Of a stretch of DNA of 64,000 bases, positions 47,091 through 56,021 are shown piece by piece. Position 1 is the first letter of the stretch, and each line of letters starts with the position of its first letter. The translations under genes were made by a program, and so were the position numbers. This stretch comes from Geodermatophilus arenarius (GTDB lineage Bacteria; Actinomycetota; Actinomycetes; Mycobacteriales; Geodermatophilaceae). The stretch is from the NCBI RefSeq assembly GCF_042654585.1, contig NZ_JBHSGR010000008.1, positions 115,539 through 179,538 on the forward strand. The letters run 5' to 3'. A model generated the notes under the pieces. That model was not told the origin of the DNA and did no database searches. It saw nothing but the letters and a program-made list of their open reading frames with translations.

Positions 47091-48442
47091 GCCTGCTCGC
47101 CGTCGGCATCAGCCACCAGACCGCGCCGGTCGCGCTGCTCGAGCAGGTCGCGATGAGCGCGGACGACAGGGTCAAGGCGCTGCACGAGCTGGTCGAGAGC
47201 GACCACGTCAGCGAGGCGCTCGTGCTGGCCACCTGCAACCGGGTCGAGGTCTTCGCCGAGGTCGACCGCTTCCACGGCGGCGTCGCCGAGGTCAGCCGGG
47301 TGCTGGCCCGCCAGGCCGGCGCCTCCGTCGAGGAGCTCTCGCCCTACGTCACCGTCCACTACGAGGACCAGGCCGTCGCCCACCTGTTCACCGTGGCCGC
47401 GGGCCTGGACTCCATGGTGGTCGGCGAGACCCAGGTCCTCGGCCAGCTGCGCGCCGCCTACGCCCTCGCCCAGGAGGAGGGGACGGTCGGCCGCTCGCTG
47501 CACCCGGTCGCCCAGCACGCCCTGCGGGTGGGCAAGCGGGTGCACTCCGAGACCGGCATCGACCGCGCGGGCGCCAACCTGGTCACCGTCTCCCTCGACC
47601 ACGCCGAGCAGCGGGTCGGCCCGCTGGCCGGCCGCCCGACGCTGGTGGTCGGCGCCGGGTCGATGGGCGCGCTGGCCGCCACCACGCTGTCCCGCCGCGG
47701 CGCGCTGGTCACCGTCGCCAGCCGCTCGCCGGAGTCGGCCGCCCGCCTGGCCGCCGCGGTCGACGGCGGCACCGCCGAGCTCACCGACCTGCGCGCGGCG
47801 ATCGCCGACGCCGACGTCGTGGTCACCTGCACCGGCGCCACCGGCCTGGTGGTGGGCACCGACGTCGTCGCCGGCGCCATGGCCGACCGGGACGGCCGTC
47901 CGCTGGCCGTCGTCGACCTGGCCCTGCCCCGCGACGTCGACCCGGGCGTGGCCGCGCTGCCCGGCGTGCACCTGGTCGACCTGGCGCTGCTGCAGGGCGA
48001 GCGCTCGGCCGCCGGGGGCACCGGCCCGGTCGCCGCCGACGACGTCTCCGCCGCGCACGCGCTCATCGAGGCCGGGACCGCGCTGCTGCGCGCCGAGCGG
48101 CAGGCCGCCGCCGTCGCCCCGACCGTGTCCGCGCTGCGCAGCCAGGCCGCCGAGGTCGTCGACGCCGAGCTGCTGCGCCTGTCCACCCGGCTGCCCGACC
48201 TCGACGCCCGCGCCCGCGGCGAGATCGCCCGCACCGTGCGGCGGGTGGTCGACAAGCTGCTGCACGAGCCGACCGTGCGGGTCAAGGAGCTGGCCGCCAC
48301 CCCCGGCGGCGTCGACTACGCCGACGCGCTGCGGGCGCTGTTCGGCCTCGGCATCGACACGGAGGTGCCCGAGGACGGCACCCGGCTGGCCGAGGCGGTC
48401 ACCGTCGACCCCGACGACCTGCGCCCCGGCGGTGTGGCGTGA
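47087..48442 (+). CDS. hemA: glutamyl-tRNA reductase
   Basis: A 451-residue enzyme reducing Glu-tRNA to glutamate-1-semialdehyde, first step of C5 haem synthesis. L-A-T-C-N-R-V-E (catalytic C50), S-x-V-V-G-E-T-Q-V-L-G-Q and the NADPH site V-V-G-A-G-S-M-G are intact; C-terminal dimerisation helices present. ATGA overlap with rex, GTGA overlap with hemC. Confidence 0.96.
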   Translation: MSLLAVGISHQTAPVALLEQVAMSADDRVKALHELVESDHVSEALVLATCNRVEVFAEVDRFHGGVAEVSRVLARQAGASVEELSPYVTVHYEDQAVAHLFTVAAGLDSMVVGETQVLGQLRAAYALAQEEGTVGRSLHPVAQHALRVGKRVHSETGIDRAGANLVTVSLDHAEQRVGPLAGRPTLVVGAGSMGALAATTLSRRGALVTVASRSPESAARLAAAVDGGTAELTDLRAAIADADVVVTCTGATGLVVGTDVVAGAMADRDGRPLAVVDLALPRDVDPGVAALPGVHLVDLALLQGERSAAGGTGPVAADDVSAAHALIEAGTALLRAERQAAAVAPTVSALRSQAAEVVDAELLRLSTRLPDLDARARGEIARTVRRVVDKLLHEPTVRVKELAATPGGVDYADALRALFGLGIDTEVPEDGTRLAEAVTVDPDDLRPGGVA

Positions 48443-49389
48443 CCGCGCCGCCGACCGGCACCGCCACCCGCACGCTGCGCCTGGGCACCCGCGCCAGCCA
48501 GCTCGCCCGCACCCAGTCGCAGACCGTCGCCGACGCGATCACCGCGGCCAGCGGCGTGCCGGTGGAGCTGGTGCACATCAGCACCGAGGGCGACCGGTCG
48601 GCCGCGGCCATCGCCCAGCTCGGCGGCACCGGCGTCTTCGTCACCGCGATCCGCAGGGCGCTGCTCGAGGGCACCGTCGACGTCGCGGTGCACAGCTACA
48701 AGGACCTGCCCACCGCGCCCGAGCCCGGGCTGGTGCTGGCCGCCGTCCCGCCGCGGGAGGACCCCCGCGACGCGCTGGTCGCCCGCGACCGCCTGACCCT
48801 CGGCGAGCTGCCGGCCGGCGCCCGCGTCGGCACCGGCGCCCCGCGGCGGGTCGCCCAGCTGCGCGCGCTCGGCCTGGGCCTGGAGGTCGTACCGATCCGC
48901 GGCAACGTCGACACCCGGATGGCCCGCGTCGTCCCGGGCGACCTCGACGCCGTCGTGCTCGCCCGCGCCGGGCTCGCCCGCCTGGGCCGGCTGGCCGCGG
49001 TCACCGAGACCCTCGACCCGCTGCAGGTGCTGCCCGCCCCGGCGCAGGGCGCCCTGGCCGTCGAGTGCCGGGCGGACGACGAGCGGACGCTGCAGCTGCT
49101 CGCTCCCCTCGACGACGCCGGCACCCGTGCCTGCGTGCTCGCCGAGCGCACCACGCTGGCCGCGCTCGAGGCCGGCTGCAGCGCCCCGGTGGCCGCCTAC
49201 GCGGAGCTGGCCGAGGGCGAGGACGGCGCCGAGCTGTACCTGCGTGCCTCGGTCACCGCGATCGACGGCAGCGACGGCGTCCGCGGCTCGGTCACCGGGC
49301 CGGTCGGCGAGGCCGGGCGGCTGGGCCGCGACCTCGCCGCCGACCTGCTCGACCGCGGCGCCGCGGAGCTCGTGGCGGCCGCCCGGTGA
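48439..49389 (+). CDS. hemC: porphobilinogen deaminase (hydroxymethylbilane synthase)
   Basis: A 316-residue enzyme polymerising four porphobilinogens. R-L-G-T-R-A-S-Q-L-A-R, H-S-Y-K-D-L-P-T, G-A-P-R-R-V-A-Q-L and the cofactor Cys in E-A-G-C-S-A-P-V (C247) are all present. Overlaps hemA by four bases; about 100 bases separate it from hemD. Confidence 0.96.
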   Translation: MTAPPTGTATRTLRLGTRASQLARTQSQTVADAITAASGVPVELVHISTEGDRSAAAIAQLGGTGVFVTAIRRALLEGTVDVAVHSYKDLPTAPEPGLVLAAVPPREDPRDALVARDRLTLGELPAGARVGTGAPRRVAQLRALGLGLEVVPIRGNVDTRMARVVPGDLDAVVLARAGLARLGRLAAVTETLDPLQVLPAPAQGALAVECRADDERTLQLLAPLDDAGTRACVLAERTTLAALEAGCSAPVAAYAELAEGEDGAELYLRASVTAIDGSDGVRGSVTGPVGEAGRLGRDLAADLLDRGAAELVAAAR

Positions 49390-49492
49390 GCCCCGGGCGC
49401 CGTCCCCCCGCCGGGCAGACCGCTCCGGCACCCCAGACCCCCACCCACGCCCTCCCCAGGGCCTCGACACCAACAAGGACCAGGAGCTCGTG

Positions 49493-51022
49493 ATGACGCG
49501 CTTCCGCAAGACCCCCGGCCGCGTCGTCTTCGTCGGCGCCGGCCCCGGTGACCCCGGCATGCTCACCGCCCGGGCCACGGCCGCGATCGCCGAGGCCGCG
49601 GTGCTGCACGTCGACCCCGACGTGCCCGCCGCCCTCCTCGACGCCGTGCGCGCCGGCCGCCCCGGCGTCGAGCCGACCGTCGTGAGCGGCGAGCCGGCCG
49701 ACGTCGCCAAGGCCGCCGTCGCGGCCGCGAAGACCGGCGACGTCGTCGTCCGGCTGGTCGCCGGCGACCCGTTCACCTCCGACGCCGTGGTCAAGGAGGT
49801 GCTCGCCGTCGGCCGCACCTCCGTGCCCTTCGACGTCGTCCCCGGCGTCGCCCCCGCCACCGCGGTCCCGGCCTTCGCCGGCGTCGCGCTCGGCGGCACC
49901 TCGCTGACCGCCGACCTGCGCCACAGCGACGTCGACCTGCCCGCGCTGGCCGGGGCCGCGCACGCCCTCGGCGCCCCGGTGGTGCTGCAGGGCGGCGCCG
50001 AGCAGCTGCCCGACGCCGCCGCGCGGCTGGTCGAGGGCGGCCTGTCCGGCAGCACGCCGGTCGTCGTCACCACCGGCGGCTCGGGCACCGGCCAGAAGAG
50101 CGTGACCGCCAAGCTGTCGGCCGTCGCCGAGAAGACCGCCGACCTCGGCGGCGTCAGCGGGCCGGTCGTGGCCACCGTCGGCGCCGCCGTCGACAAGCGC
50201 GGCAAGCTCTCCTGGTGGGAGAGCCGCCCGCTGTTCGGCTGGCGGGTGCTGGTGCCGCGCACCAAGGACCAGGCCGGCGAGATGAGCGACCGGCTGCGGG
50301 CCTACGGCGCGGTGCCGGTCGAGGTGCCGACCATCGCCGTCGAGCCGCCGCGCAGCCCCGCGCAGATGGACCGCGCCATCAAGGGCCTGGTCACCGGCCG
50401 CTACGGCTGGATCGTGTTCACCTCGGCCAACGCGGTGCGCGCGGTCCGGGAGAAGTTCGCCGAGCTGGGCCTCGACGCCCGCGCCTTCGCCGGCGTGAAG
50501 GTCGCCTGCGTCGGCGAGCAGACCGCCGAGGCGGTCCGCGCGTTCGGCATCGTGCCGGAGCTGGTGCCCACCGGGCAGCAGTCCAGCGAGGGCCTGCTGG
50601 CCGACTTCCCCGAGTACGACGACGTGCTGGACCCGATCAACCGGGTGCTGCTGCCCCGCGCCGACATCGCCACCGAGACCCTCGCCGCGGGCCTGCAGGA
50701 GCGCGGCTGGGAGATCGACGACGTGACCGCCTACCGCACCGTGCGCGCCGCCCCGCCGGCCGCCGCGGTCCGCGAGGCGATCAAGGGCGGCGGCTTCGAC
50801 GCGGTGTGCTTCACCTCCTCGAGCACCGTGCGCAACCTGGTCGGCATCGCCGGCAAGCCGCACGCGAAGACCGTCGTCGCCGTCATCGGCCCCGCCACCG
50901 CGGCCACCGCGCAGGAGTTCGGCCTGCGGGTCGACGTCCAGCCCGAGACCGCCGCGGTGCTCCCGCTGGTCGACGCGCTGGCCGAGTACGCCGAGGCGCG
51001 GCGGGAGGGTGAGGGCGAGTGA
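49493..51022 (+). CDS. hemD: uroporphyrinogen-III synthase fused to SUMT-like domain
   Basis: A 509-residue fusion. Residues 10-245 have a uroporphyrinogen methyltransferase fold (V-F-V-G-A-G-P-G-D-P-G-M-L-T) and 250-500 the HemD synthase, which closes hydroxymethylbilane with ring D inverted. In the SUMT half, G-D-P (91-93) is followed by F-T-S-D rather than the usual F-G-R-G-x-E-E, and the late T-H-R-type motif is missing, so methylation is doubtful. AGGAG six bases before ATG 49493 decides the start over GTG 49490. Overlaps hemB by four bases. Confidence 0.92.
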   Translation: MTRFRKTPGRVVFVGAGPGDPGMLTARATAAIAEAAVLHVDPDVPAALLDAVRAGRPGVEPTVVSGEPADVAKAAVAAAKTGDVVVRLVAGDPFTSDAVVKEVLAVGRTSVPFDVVPGVAPATAVPAFAGVALGGTSLTADLRHSDVDLPALAGAAHALGAPVVLQGGAEQLPDAAARLVEGGLSGSTPVVVTTGGSGTGQKSVTAKLSAVAEKTADLGGVSGPVVATVGAAVDKRGKLSWWESRPLFGWRVLVPRTKDQAGEMSDRLRAYGAVPVEVPTIAVEPPRSPAQMDRAIKGLVTGRYGWIVFTSANAVRAVREKFAELGLDARAFAGVKVACVGEQTAEAVRAFGIVPELVPTGQQSSEGLLADFPEYDDVLDPINRVLLPRADIATETLAAGLQERGWEIDDVTAYRTVRAAPPAAAVREAIKGGGFDAVCFTSSSTVRNLVGIAGKPHAKTVVAVIGPATAATAQEFGLRVDVQPETAAVLPLVDALAEYAEARREGEGE

Positions 51023-52017
51023 CCTCCCCGCAGGGCGGGTCGAACCCGGGCTTCGCGCGCGGGCGCCGGCTGCGGTCGACGCCCGCGCTGCGGCGGCTCA
51101 CCGCGCAGACCCGGGTGGCCCCGGCCGACCTGGTGCTGCCGGTGTTCGTCAAGGAGGGCATCGACCGGCCGCAGCCGATCGGCGCGATGCCCGGCGTCGT
51201 GCAGCACACGCTGGACTCGCTGCGGAAGGCCGCGCACGAGGCGGCCGACGCCGGCATCGGCGGGCTGATCCTCTTCGGCATCCCCGCCGAGAAGGACGAG
51301 GCCGGCTCGCAGGCCGACGCCGCCGACGGGATCGTCAACGTGGCGCTGCGCCAGCTGCGCGCCGACCTCGGCGACGAGCTGGTGCTCGTGGCCGACCTGT
51401 GCCTGTGCGAGTACACCTCGCACGGGCACTGCGGCCTGGTCACCCCGGCCGGCGTCGTGGACAACGACCCGACGCTGGACCGGTACGCCGCCGTGGCGAT
51501 CGCGCAGGCGCAGGCCGGCGCCCACGTCATCGCCCCCAGCGGGATGATGGACGGGCAGGTCGCGGCGATCCGCCGGGCCCTGGACGGCGCCGCGTTCACC
51601 GAGACGCCGATCCTCGCCTACGCCGCCAAGTACGCCTCGGGCTTCTACGGGCCGTTCCGCGAGGCGGCCGAGGGCGCGCCGCAGTTCGGCGACCGCTCGA
51701 CCTACCAGATGGACCCGCCCAACGCCGACGAGGCGCTGCGCGAGGTGGCGCAGGACCTCGCCGAGGGCGCCGACGCCGTCATGGTCAAGCCGGCGCTGCC
51801 CTACCTGGACGTCGTGGCCCGGGTCGCCGACGCCGTCGACGTCCCGGTCAGCGCCTACCAGGTGTCCGGCGAGTACGCGATGGTCGAGGCGGCCGCGGCC
51901 AACGGCTGGATCGACCGCGAGCGGGCGATCCTCGAGACGATCACCGCCATCCGGCGGGCCGGCGCCGGCCAGGTGCTCACCTACTGGGCGGTCGAGGCCG
52001 CGCGCCTGCTCCGCTGA
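51019..52017 (+). CDS. hemB: porphobilinogen synthase (ALA dehydratase)
   Basis: A 332-residue enzyme condensing two 5-aminolevulinates. D-L-C-L-C-E-Y-T-S-H-G-H-C-G, A-P-S-x-M-M-D-G-Q-V, A-A-K-Y-A-S-G-F-Y-G-P-F-R and M-V-K-P-A-L-P-Y-L-D (Schiff-base lysines) are intact. The Cys set suggests a zinc-type metal site. GTGA overlap upstream and TGATG downstream. Confidence 0.96.
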   Translation: MTSPQGGSNPGFARGRRLRSTPALRRLTAQTRVAPADLVLPVFVKEGIDRPQPIGAMPGVVQHTLDSLRKAAHEAADAGIGGLILFGIPAEKDEAGSQADAADGIVNVALRQLRADLGDELVLVADLCLCEYTSHGHCGLVTPAGVVDNDPTLDRYAAVAIAQAQAGAHVIAPSGMMDGQVAAIRRALDGAAFTETPILAYAAKYASGFYGPFREAAEGAPQFGDRSTYQMDPPNADEALREVAQDLAEGADAVMVKPALPYLDVVARVADAVDVPVSAYQVSGEYAMVEAAAANGWIDRERAILETITAIRRAGAGQVLTYWAVEAARLLR

Positions 52018-52562
52018 TGGGCTACGTCGAGCCCGGGGGCTCCTGGCGGCCGTTCTGGCTGGTCGCCGGGGTCCTCGGGCTCCTCGCCGTCCTGGACCTG
52101 GCGCTGCCCGGCCCGGACGTGCCGCCGCTGCTGTGGGTGCTCGCCGTCGTCGCGGTGCTCGGCACCGTCGCCTTCGGCTGCACGGCGGCCCGGCGGGTGT
52201 GGACGGTGCGGGTCGACGGCGGCGGTCCCGACGGCGCGCTGTCGGTGGGCCGCGAGCGGGTGCCGCTGACCGACGTCGACGCCGCCCACCTGCGGGCCGT
52301 GCGCGAGGGGACGGCCGGCGTGGACGCCGGCGCCCCCGTCCTGGGCGGCGGGTGGTCGGTGCCGCGCGGGCGCACCGGGCTGCCGCTGCGGCTGACCGAC
52401 GGGCGGACCGTGCTCGTGCCCACCCGCGACCCCGCGGCGCTCGCCGGCGCGCTGCTGGCCGCGGTCCCGGGCGGCGCCCCGCCGGGGAGCCCGACGTCAC
52501 ACGGCGCCGGCCCCGACACCCCCGACGGGCGTCCGGGGGGCGGGGGGACACTGGGGCCGTGA
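52017..52562 (+). CDS. two-span membrane protein in hem operon
   Basis: A 181-residue protein with two N-terminal membrane spans (about 13-30 and 38-57), then a soluble PH-like beta domain (R-V-W-T-V-R-V-D, A-L-S-V-G-R-E-R-V-P-L-T-D-V) and a Gly/Pro-rich tail. Counterpart of the membrane proteins near hemB in mycobacteria (Rv0513-like). Coupled on both sides. Function unknown; position hints at haem or envelope work only by association. Confidence 0.78.
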   Translation: MGYVEPGGSWRPFWLVAGVLGLLAVLDLALPGPDVPPLLWVLAVVAVLGTVAFGCTAARRVWTVRVDGGGPDGALSVGRERVPLTDVDAAHLRAVREGTAGVDAGAPVLGGGWSVPRGRTGLPLRLTDGRTVLVPTRDPAALAGALLAAVPGGAPPGSPTSHGAGPDTPDGRPGGGGTLGP

Positions 52563-53941
52563 CCTCGCTGGACACGACCCGGTACGACTACGACGCACCG
52601 GTCTCCGCCGACCTGTTCGCCCGCGGGCAGCGCGTGACCCCGGGCGGGGTGAACTCGCCGGTGCGCGCCTTCCGCGCCGTCGGCGGCACCCCGCGGTTCA
52701 TCGCGCAGGCCCAGGGCCCCTGGCTGACCGACGCCGACGGCCGCCGCTACGTCGACCTCGTCGCGTCGTGGGGGCCGATGCTCCTCGGCCACGCGCACCC
52801 GGCCGTCGTCGAGGCGGTGACCGCCGCCGCCCGCCGCGGGCTGTCCTTCGGCGCGCCCACCGAGGGCGAGCTCGAGCTCGCCGAGGAGATCATCGCCCGC
52901 GTGCGCCCGGTCGAGCGGGTGCGGCTGGTCAACTCCGGCACGGAGGCGGTGCTGTCCGCGCTGCGCCTGGCCCGCGGCGCCACCGGCCGGCCGCTGGTGG
53001 TCAAGTTCGCCGGCAACTACCACGGCCACGTCGACGCGCTGCTGGCCTCGGCCGGGTCCGGCGTCGCCACCCTCGGCCTGCCCGACACCCCCGGCGTCAC
53101 CACCGGCGCGGCCGCCGACACGATCGTGCTGCCCTACAACGACGTCGCCGCCGTCGAGGCCGTCTTCGCCGAGCGCGGGTCCGACATCGCCGTCGTGGTC
53201 TCCGAGGCGGCGCCGGGCAACATGGGCGTCGTCCCGCCGCTGGACGGCTTCAACGCGCAGCTGCGCCGGATCACCACCGAGCACGGCGCGCTGCTGCTGC
53301 TCGACGAGGTCATGACCGGCTTCCGGGTGTCCCGCTCGGGCTGGTACGGCCTCGACCCCGTCGACGCCGACCTGTTCACCTTCGGCAAGGTCATGGGCGG
53401 CGGGCTGCCGGCCGCGGCCTTCGGCGGGCGCGCCGACCTGATGGAGCAGCTGGCCCCGACCGGGCCGGTGTACCAGGCGGGCACGCTGTCGGGGAACCCG
53501 GTCGCCGTCGCCGCCGGGCTCACCACGCTGCGGCACTGCACCGACGACGTCTACGCCCGCTGCGACCGGGTCGCGGTCACCCTGCGCGGCGCGGCCAGCG
53601 CGGCCCTGTTCGCCGCCGGCGTCCCGCACCGGGTGCAGCAGGCCGGGTCGATGTTCTCGGTCTTCTTCGTCCCCGACGAGCGCCGGGTGCGCGACTACGA
53701 CGACGCCCGCACCCAGGACACCGCCGCCCACCGCGCGTTCTTCCACGAGATGCTCGCCCGGGGCGTGTACCTGCCGCCGTCGGCGTTCGAGGCCTGGTTC
53801 GTCAGCGCCGCGCTCGACGACGAGGCCGTGGAGCGGGTGCTCGACGCGCTGCCCGCCGCCGCCCGCGCCGCCGCGGCCGCCGACCCCGCCGACGCCCCGT
53901 CCGACGAGGACGCGAAGGACGCCCAGGAGCTGCAGCCCTGA
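52559..53941 (+). CDS. hemL: glutamate-1-semialdehyde 2,1-aminomutase
   Basis: A 460-residue PLP enzyme turning glutamate-1-semialdehyde into 5-aminolevulinate. G-G-V-N-S-P-V-R-A-F, S-W-G-P-M-L-L-G-H, Y-H-G-H-V-D, L-L-L-D-E-V-M-T-G-F-R and the PLP Lys in F-G-K-V-M-G-G-G (K277). GTG overlaps the previous stop; its own stop overlaps the next ATG. An Ala/Asp-rich tail is added at the C-terminus. Confidence 0.96.
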   Translation: MTSLDTTRYDYDAPVSADLFARGQRVTPGGVNSPVRAFRAVGGTPRFIAQAQGPWLTDADGRRYVDLVASWGPMLLGHAHPAVVEAVTAAARRGLSFGAPTEGELELAEEIIARVRPVERVRLVNSGTEAVLSALRLARGATGRPLVVKFAGNYHGHVDALLASAGSGVATLGLPDTPGVTTGAAADTIVLPYNDVAAVEAVFAERGSDIAVVVSEAAPGNMGVVPPLDGFNAQLRRITTEHGALLLLDEVMTGFRVSRSGWYGLDPVDADLFTFGKVMGGGLPAAAFGGRADLMEQLAPTGPVYQAGTLSGNPVAVAAGLTTLRHCTDDVYARCDRVAVTLRGAASAALFAAGVPHRVQQAGSMFSVFFVPDERRVRDYDDARTQDTAAHRAFFHEMLARGVYLPPSAFEAWFVSAALDDEAVERVLDALPAAARAAAAADPADAPSDEDAKDAQELQP

Positions 53942-54573
53942 TGGAGACGACCGTCGTCCACCTGCTCCGGCACGGGGAGGTCCACAACCCCGGGAAGGTG
54001 CTCTACGGCCGGCTGCCCGGCTACCGGCTGTCGGAGGCCGGCGAGGCGATGGCCCGCCGCGCCGCCGAGTGGCTCGTCGGTCGCGGCGTCACGCACCTGG
54101 TCTCCAGCCCGCTGGAGCGGGCGCGGCAGACCGCCGCGCCGGTCGCCGAGACGCTGGGCCTGCCGGTCGCCGTCGACGAGCGGCTCATCGAGGCCGGCAA
54201 CGCCTTCGAGGGGATGCCGGTGGCCGGCGGTCAGGGGCTGGTGCGCCGGCCGCGGGACTGGTGGAAGCTGCGCAACCCGGTGCGGCCCTCGTGGGGCGAG
54301 CCCTACGTCGAGATCGCCGCGCGGATGCTGCTCGCCGTCGAGGCCGCCCGCGACGCCGCCCGGGGCGCCGCCGCCGTCTGCGTCAGCCACCAGCTGCCCA
54401 TCTGGACGCTGCGGCTGCACCTGGAGGGGAAGCGGTACGTGCACGACCCGCGCCGGCGGCAGTGCGGGCTGGCCAGCGTCACGTCGGTGACCTACGAGGG
54501 CGACCGGGTCGTCGGCATCACCTACGCCGAGCCGGCCGGGGCCACCGACCCCGACGCGGTGCCCGGGGCATGA
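53941..54573 (+). CDS. histidine phosphatase family protein
   Basis: A 210-residue phosphoglycerate-mutase-like phosphatase with L-L-R-H-G-E (H11), S-S-P-L-E-R-A-R-Q-T-A and V-S-H-Q-L-P-I-W (second His). Counterpart of Rv0525, between hemL and the resA-like gene. TGATG overlap upstream and ATGA downstream. Substrate unknown; a phosphomonoester is expected. Confidence 0.9.
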   Translation: METTVVHLLRHGEVHNPGKVLYGRLPGYRLSEAGEAMARRAAEWLVGRGVTHLVSSPLERARQTAAPVAETLGLPVAVDERLIEAGNAFEGMPVAGGQGLVRRPRDWWKLRNPVRPSWGEPYVEIAARMLLAVEAARDAARGAAAVCVSHQLPIWTLRLHLEGKRYVHDPRRRQCGLASVTSVTYEGDRVVGITYAEPAGATDPDAVPGA

Positions 54574-55202
54574 CCGCTCCACGACAGCGCTCCGCCGGCG
54601 CCCCACGCTCCCGCGGGGTCCCCGGGAGGCGCGCCCTGACCGCCCTGCTGGCGTCGGCCGCCCTGCTGGCCGGCTGCTCCACGGGCTCCGACGCCGTCGA
54701 CGTCAGCAACGGCGGCGAGTTCCGCTTCGTCGCGGCCACCCCGGCCGGCGAGGTGATCCCCGAGGGGGAGCGGGACTCCGCGCCCGCGTTCGGCGGCACC
54801 CTGGTCGGCGGTGGTGACTGGACCTCCGACGAGCTGGCCGGGCAGGTCGCCGTCCTCAACTTCTGGGGCTCCTGGTGCGCGCCCTGCCGGGTGGAGACGC
54901 CGGCGTTCCAGGAGGTCTACGCCGACGTCCGCGACCGGGGCGTGGCCTTCCTGGGCCTCAACGTCAAGGAGGCCGACGAGCAGTTCGCGCAGGCGTTCGT
55001 CGACAGCCAGGGCATCGAGTTCCCCTCGCTGTACGACCCCGCCGGCGAGGTCGCGCTGGCCTTCCGGGACTACCCGGCGAACGCGATCCCGTCCACGATC
55101 GTGCTGGACCGGGACGGCCGGGTCGCCGCCGTGTACACGGGCGAGGTGTCGCAGGAGGACCTGCGCGCCGTCCTCGACCGGCTGCTCGGGGAGGAGAGCT
55201 GA
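54570..55202 (+). CDS. resA: ResA/TlpA-type membrane-anchored thioredoxin lipoprotein
   Basis: A 210-residue protein: basic start, hydrophobic signal (22-35) with lipobox L-L-A-G-C (C36), then a TlpA-like thioredoxin domain with W-C-A-P-C (C103, C106) and cis-Pro in A-I-P-S-T. Placed before ccdA-resB-ccsB, it is expected to reduce apocytochrome c cysteines outside the membrane. ATGA overlap with the phosphatase gene. Family length as usual. Confidence 0.93.
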   Translation: MTAPRQRSAGAPRSRGVPGRRALTALLASAALLAGCSTGSDAVDVSNGGEFRFVAATPAGEVIPEGERDSAPAFGGTLVGGGDWTSDELAGQVAVLNFWGSWCAPCRVETPAFQEVYADVRDRGVAFLGLNVKEADEQFAQAFVDSQGIEFPSLYDPAGEVALAFRDYPANAIPSTIVLDRDGRVAAVYTGEVSQEDLRAVLDRLLGEES

Positions 55203-56021
55203 GTGGACGGCGTGCGTGAGCTCGTGACCGACGGCCCGCTGCTGGTGGCCGCCGTCGTCGCCGCGCTGGCCGGGCTGGTCAGCTTCGCCTCGCCCTGCGT
55301 GCTGCCGCTGGTGCCGGGCTACCTGTCCTACGTCACCGGGCTCGTCGGCACCGGCGCCCGCCCCGCGCCCGCGCCCGTCCCCGCCGGCCCGGGGGCCACC
55401 GCCACCGCCGTCCGCGCCGACGAGCGCACCCCGCGCGGGCGGATGGTGCTCGGCGCGCTGCTGTTCGTCCTCGGCTTCACCGTCGTGTTCGTCGCCGCCG
55501 GCGCGGCGTTCGGCGGGCTGGGCCGGCTGCTGGTCCAGTACGACGACGTCATCACCCGGGTGATGGGCGCGGTCGTCGTCGTGGTCGGCCTGGGCTTCCT
55601 CGGCTGGCTGCCGTTCCTGCAGCGCACCGCCCGGCTGTCGGTGCGCCCCGCGGCCGGGCTGGCCGGCGCCCCGCTGCTCGGCGTCGTCTTCGGGCTGGGC
55701 TGGACGCCGTGCCTGGGCCCGACGCTGTCGGCGGTCTACTCGCTGGCCTACACCGAGGCCACCGCCGGCCGCGGCGCGCTGCTGTCGGTCGCCTACTGCC
55801 TGGGCCTGGGCGTGCCGTTCGTGCTGGTCGCGCTCGGCGCCCGGTGGGCGGTCGGGGCGACGACGTTCCTGCGCCGGCACGCCCGCGGGGTCACCCGCTT
55901 CGGCGGCGCGGTGCTGGTGCTGGTCGGCCTGCTCCTGGTCACCGGCGCGTGGACCGAGATGATGGGCTGGCTGCGGTCCTGGCTGGCCGTCACCGGGCTG
56001 GGGGAGTCCGCGCCACTGTGA
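55203..56021 (+). CDS. ccdA: cytochrome c biogenesis protein CcdA
   Basis: A 272-residue, six-span DsbD-like membrane protein with S-F-A-S-P-C-V-L-P-L-V-P-G-Y-L (C32) and G-W-T-P-C-L-G-P, the two Cys that pass electrons from cytoplasmic thioredoxin to ResA. A Pro/Ala-rich loop lies between spans 1 and 2. GTG starts right after the resA stop; overlaps resB by four bases. Confidence 0.94.
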   Translation: MDGVRELVTDGPLLVAAVVAALAGLVSFASPCVLPLVPGYLSYVTGLVGTGARPAPAPVPAGPGATATAVRADERTPRGRMVLGALLFVLGFTVVFVAAGAAFGGLGRLLVQYDDVITRVMGAVVVVVGLGFLGWLPFLQRTARLSVRPAAGLAGAPLLGVVFGLGWTPCLGPTLSAVYSLAYTEATAGRGALLSVAYCLGLGVPFVLVALGARWAVGATTFLRRHARGVTRFGGAVLVLVGLLLVTGAWTEMMGWLRSWLAVTGLGESAPL

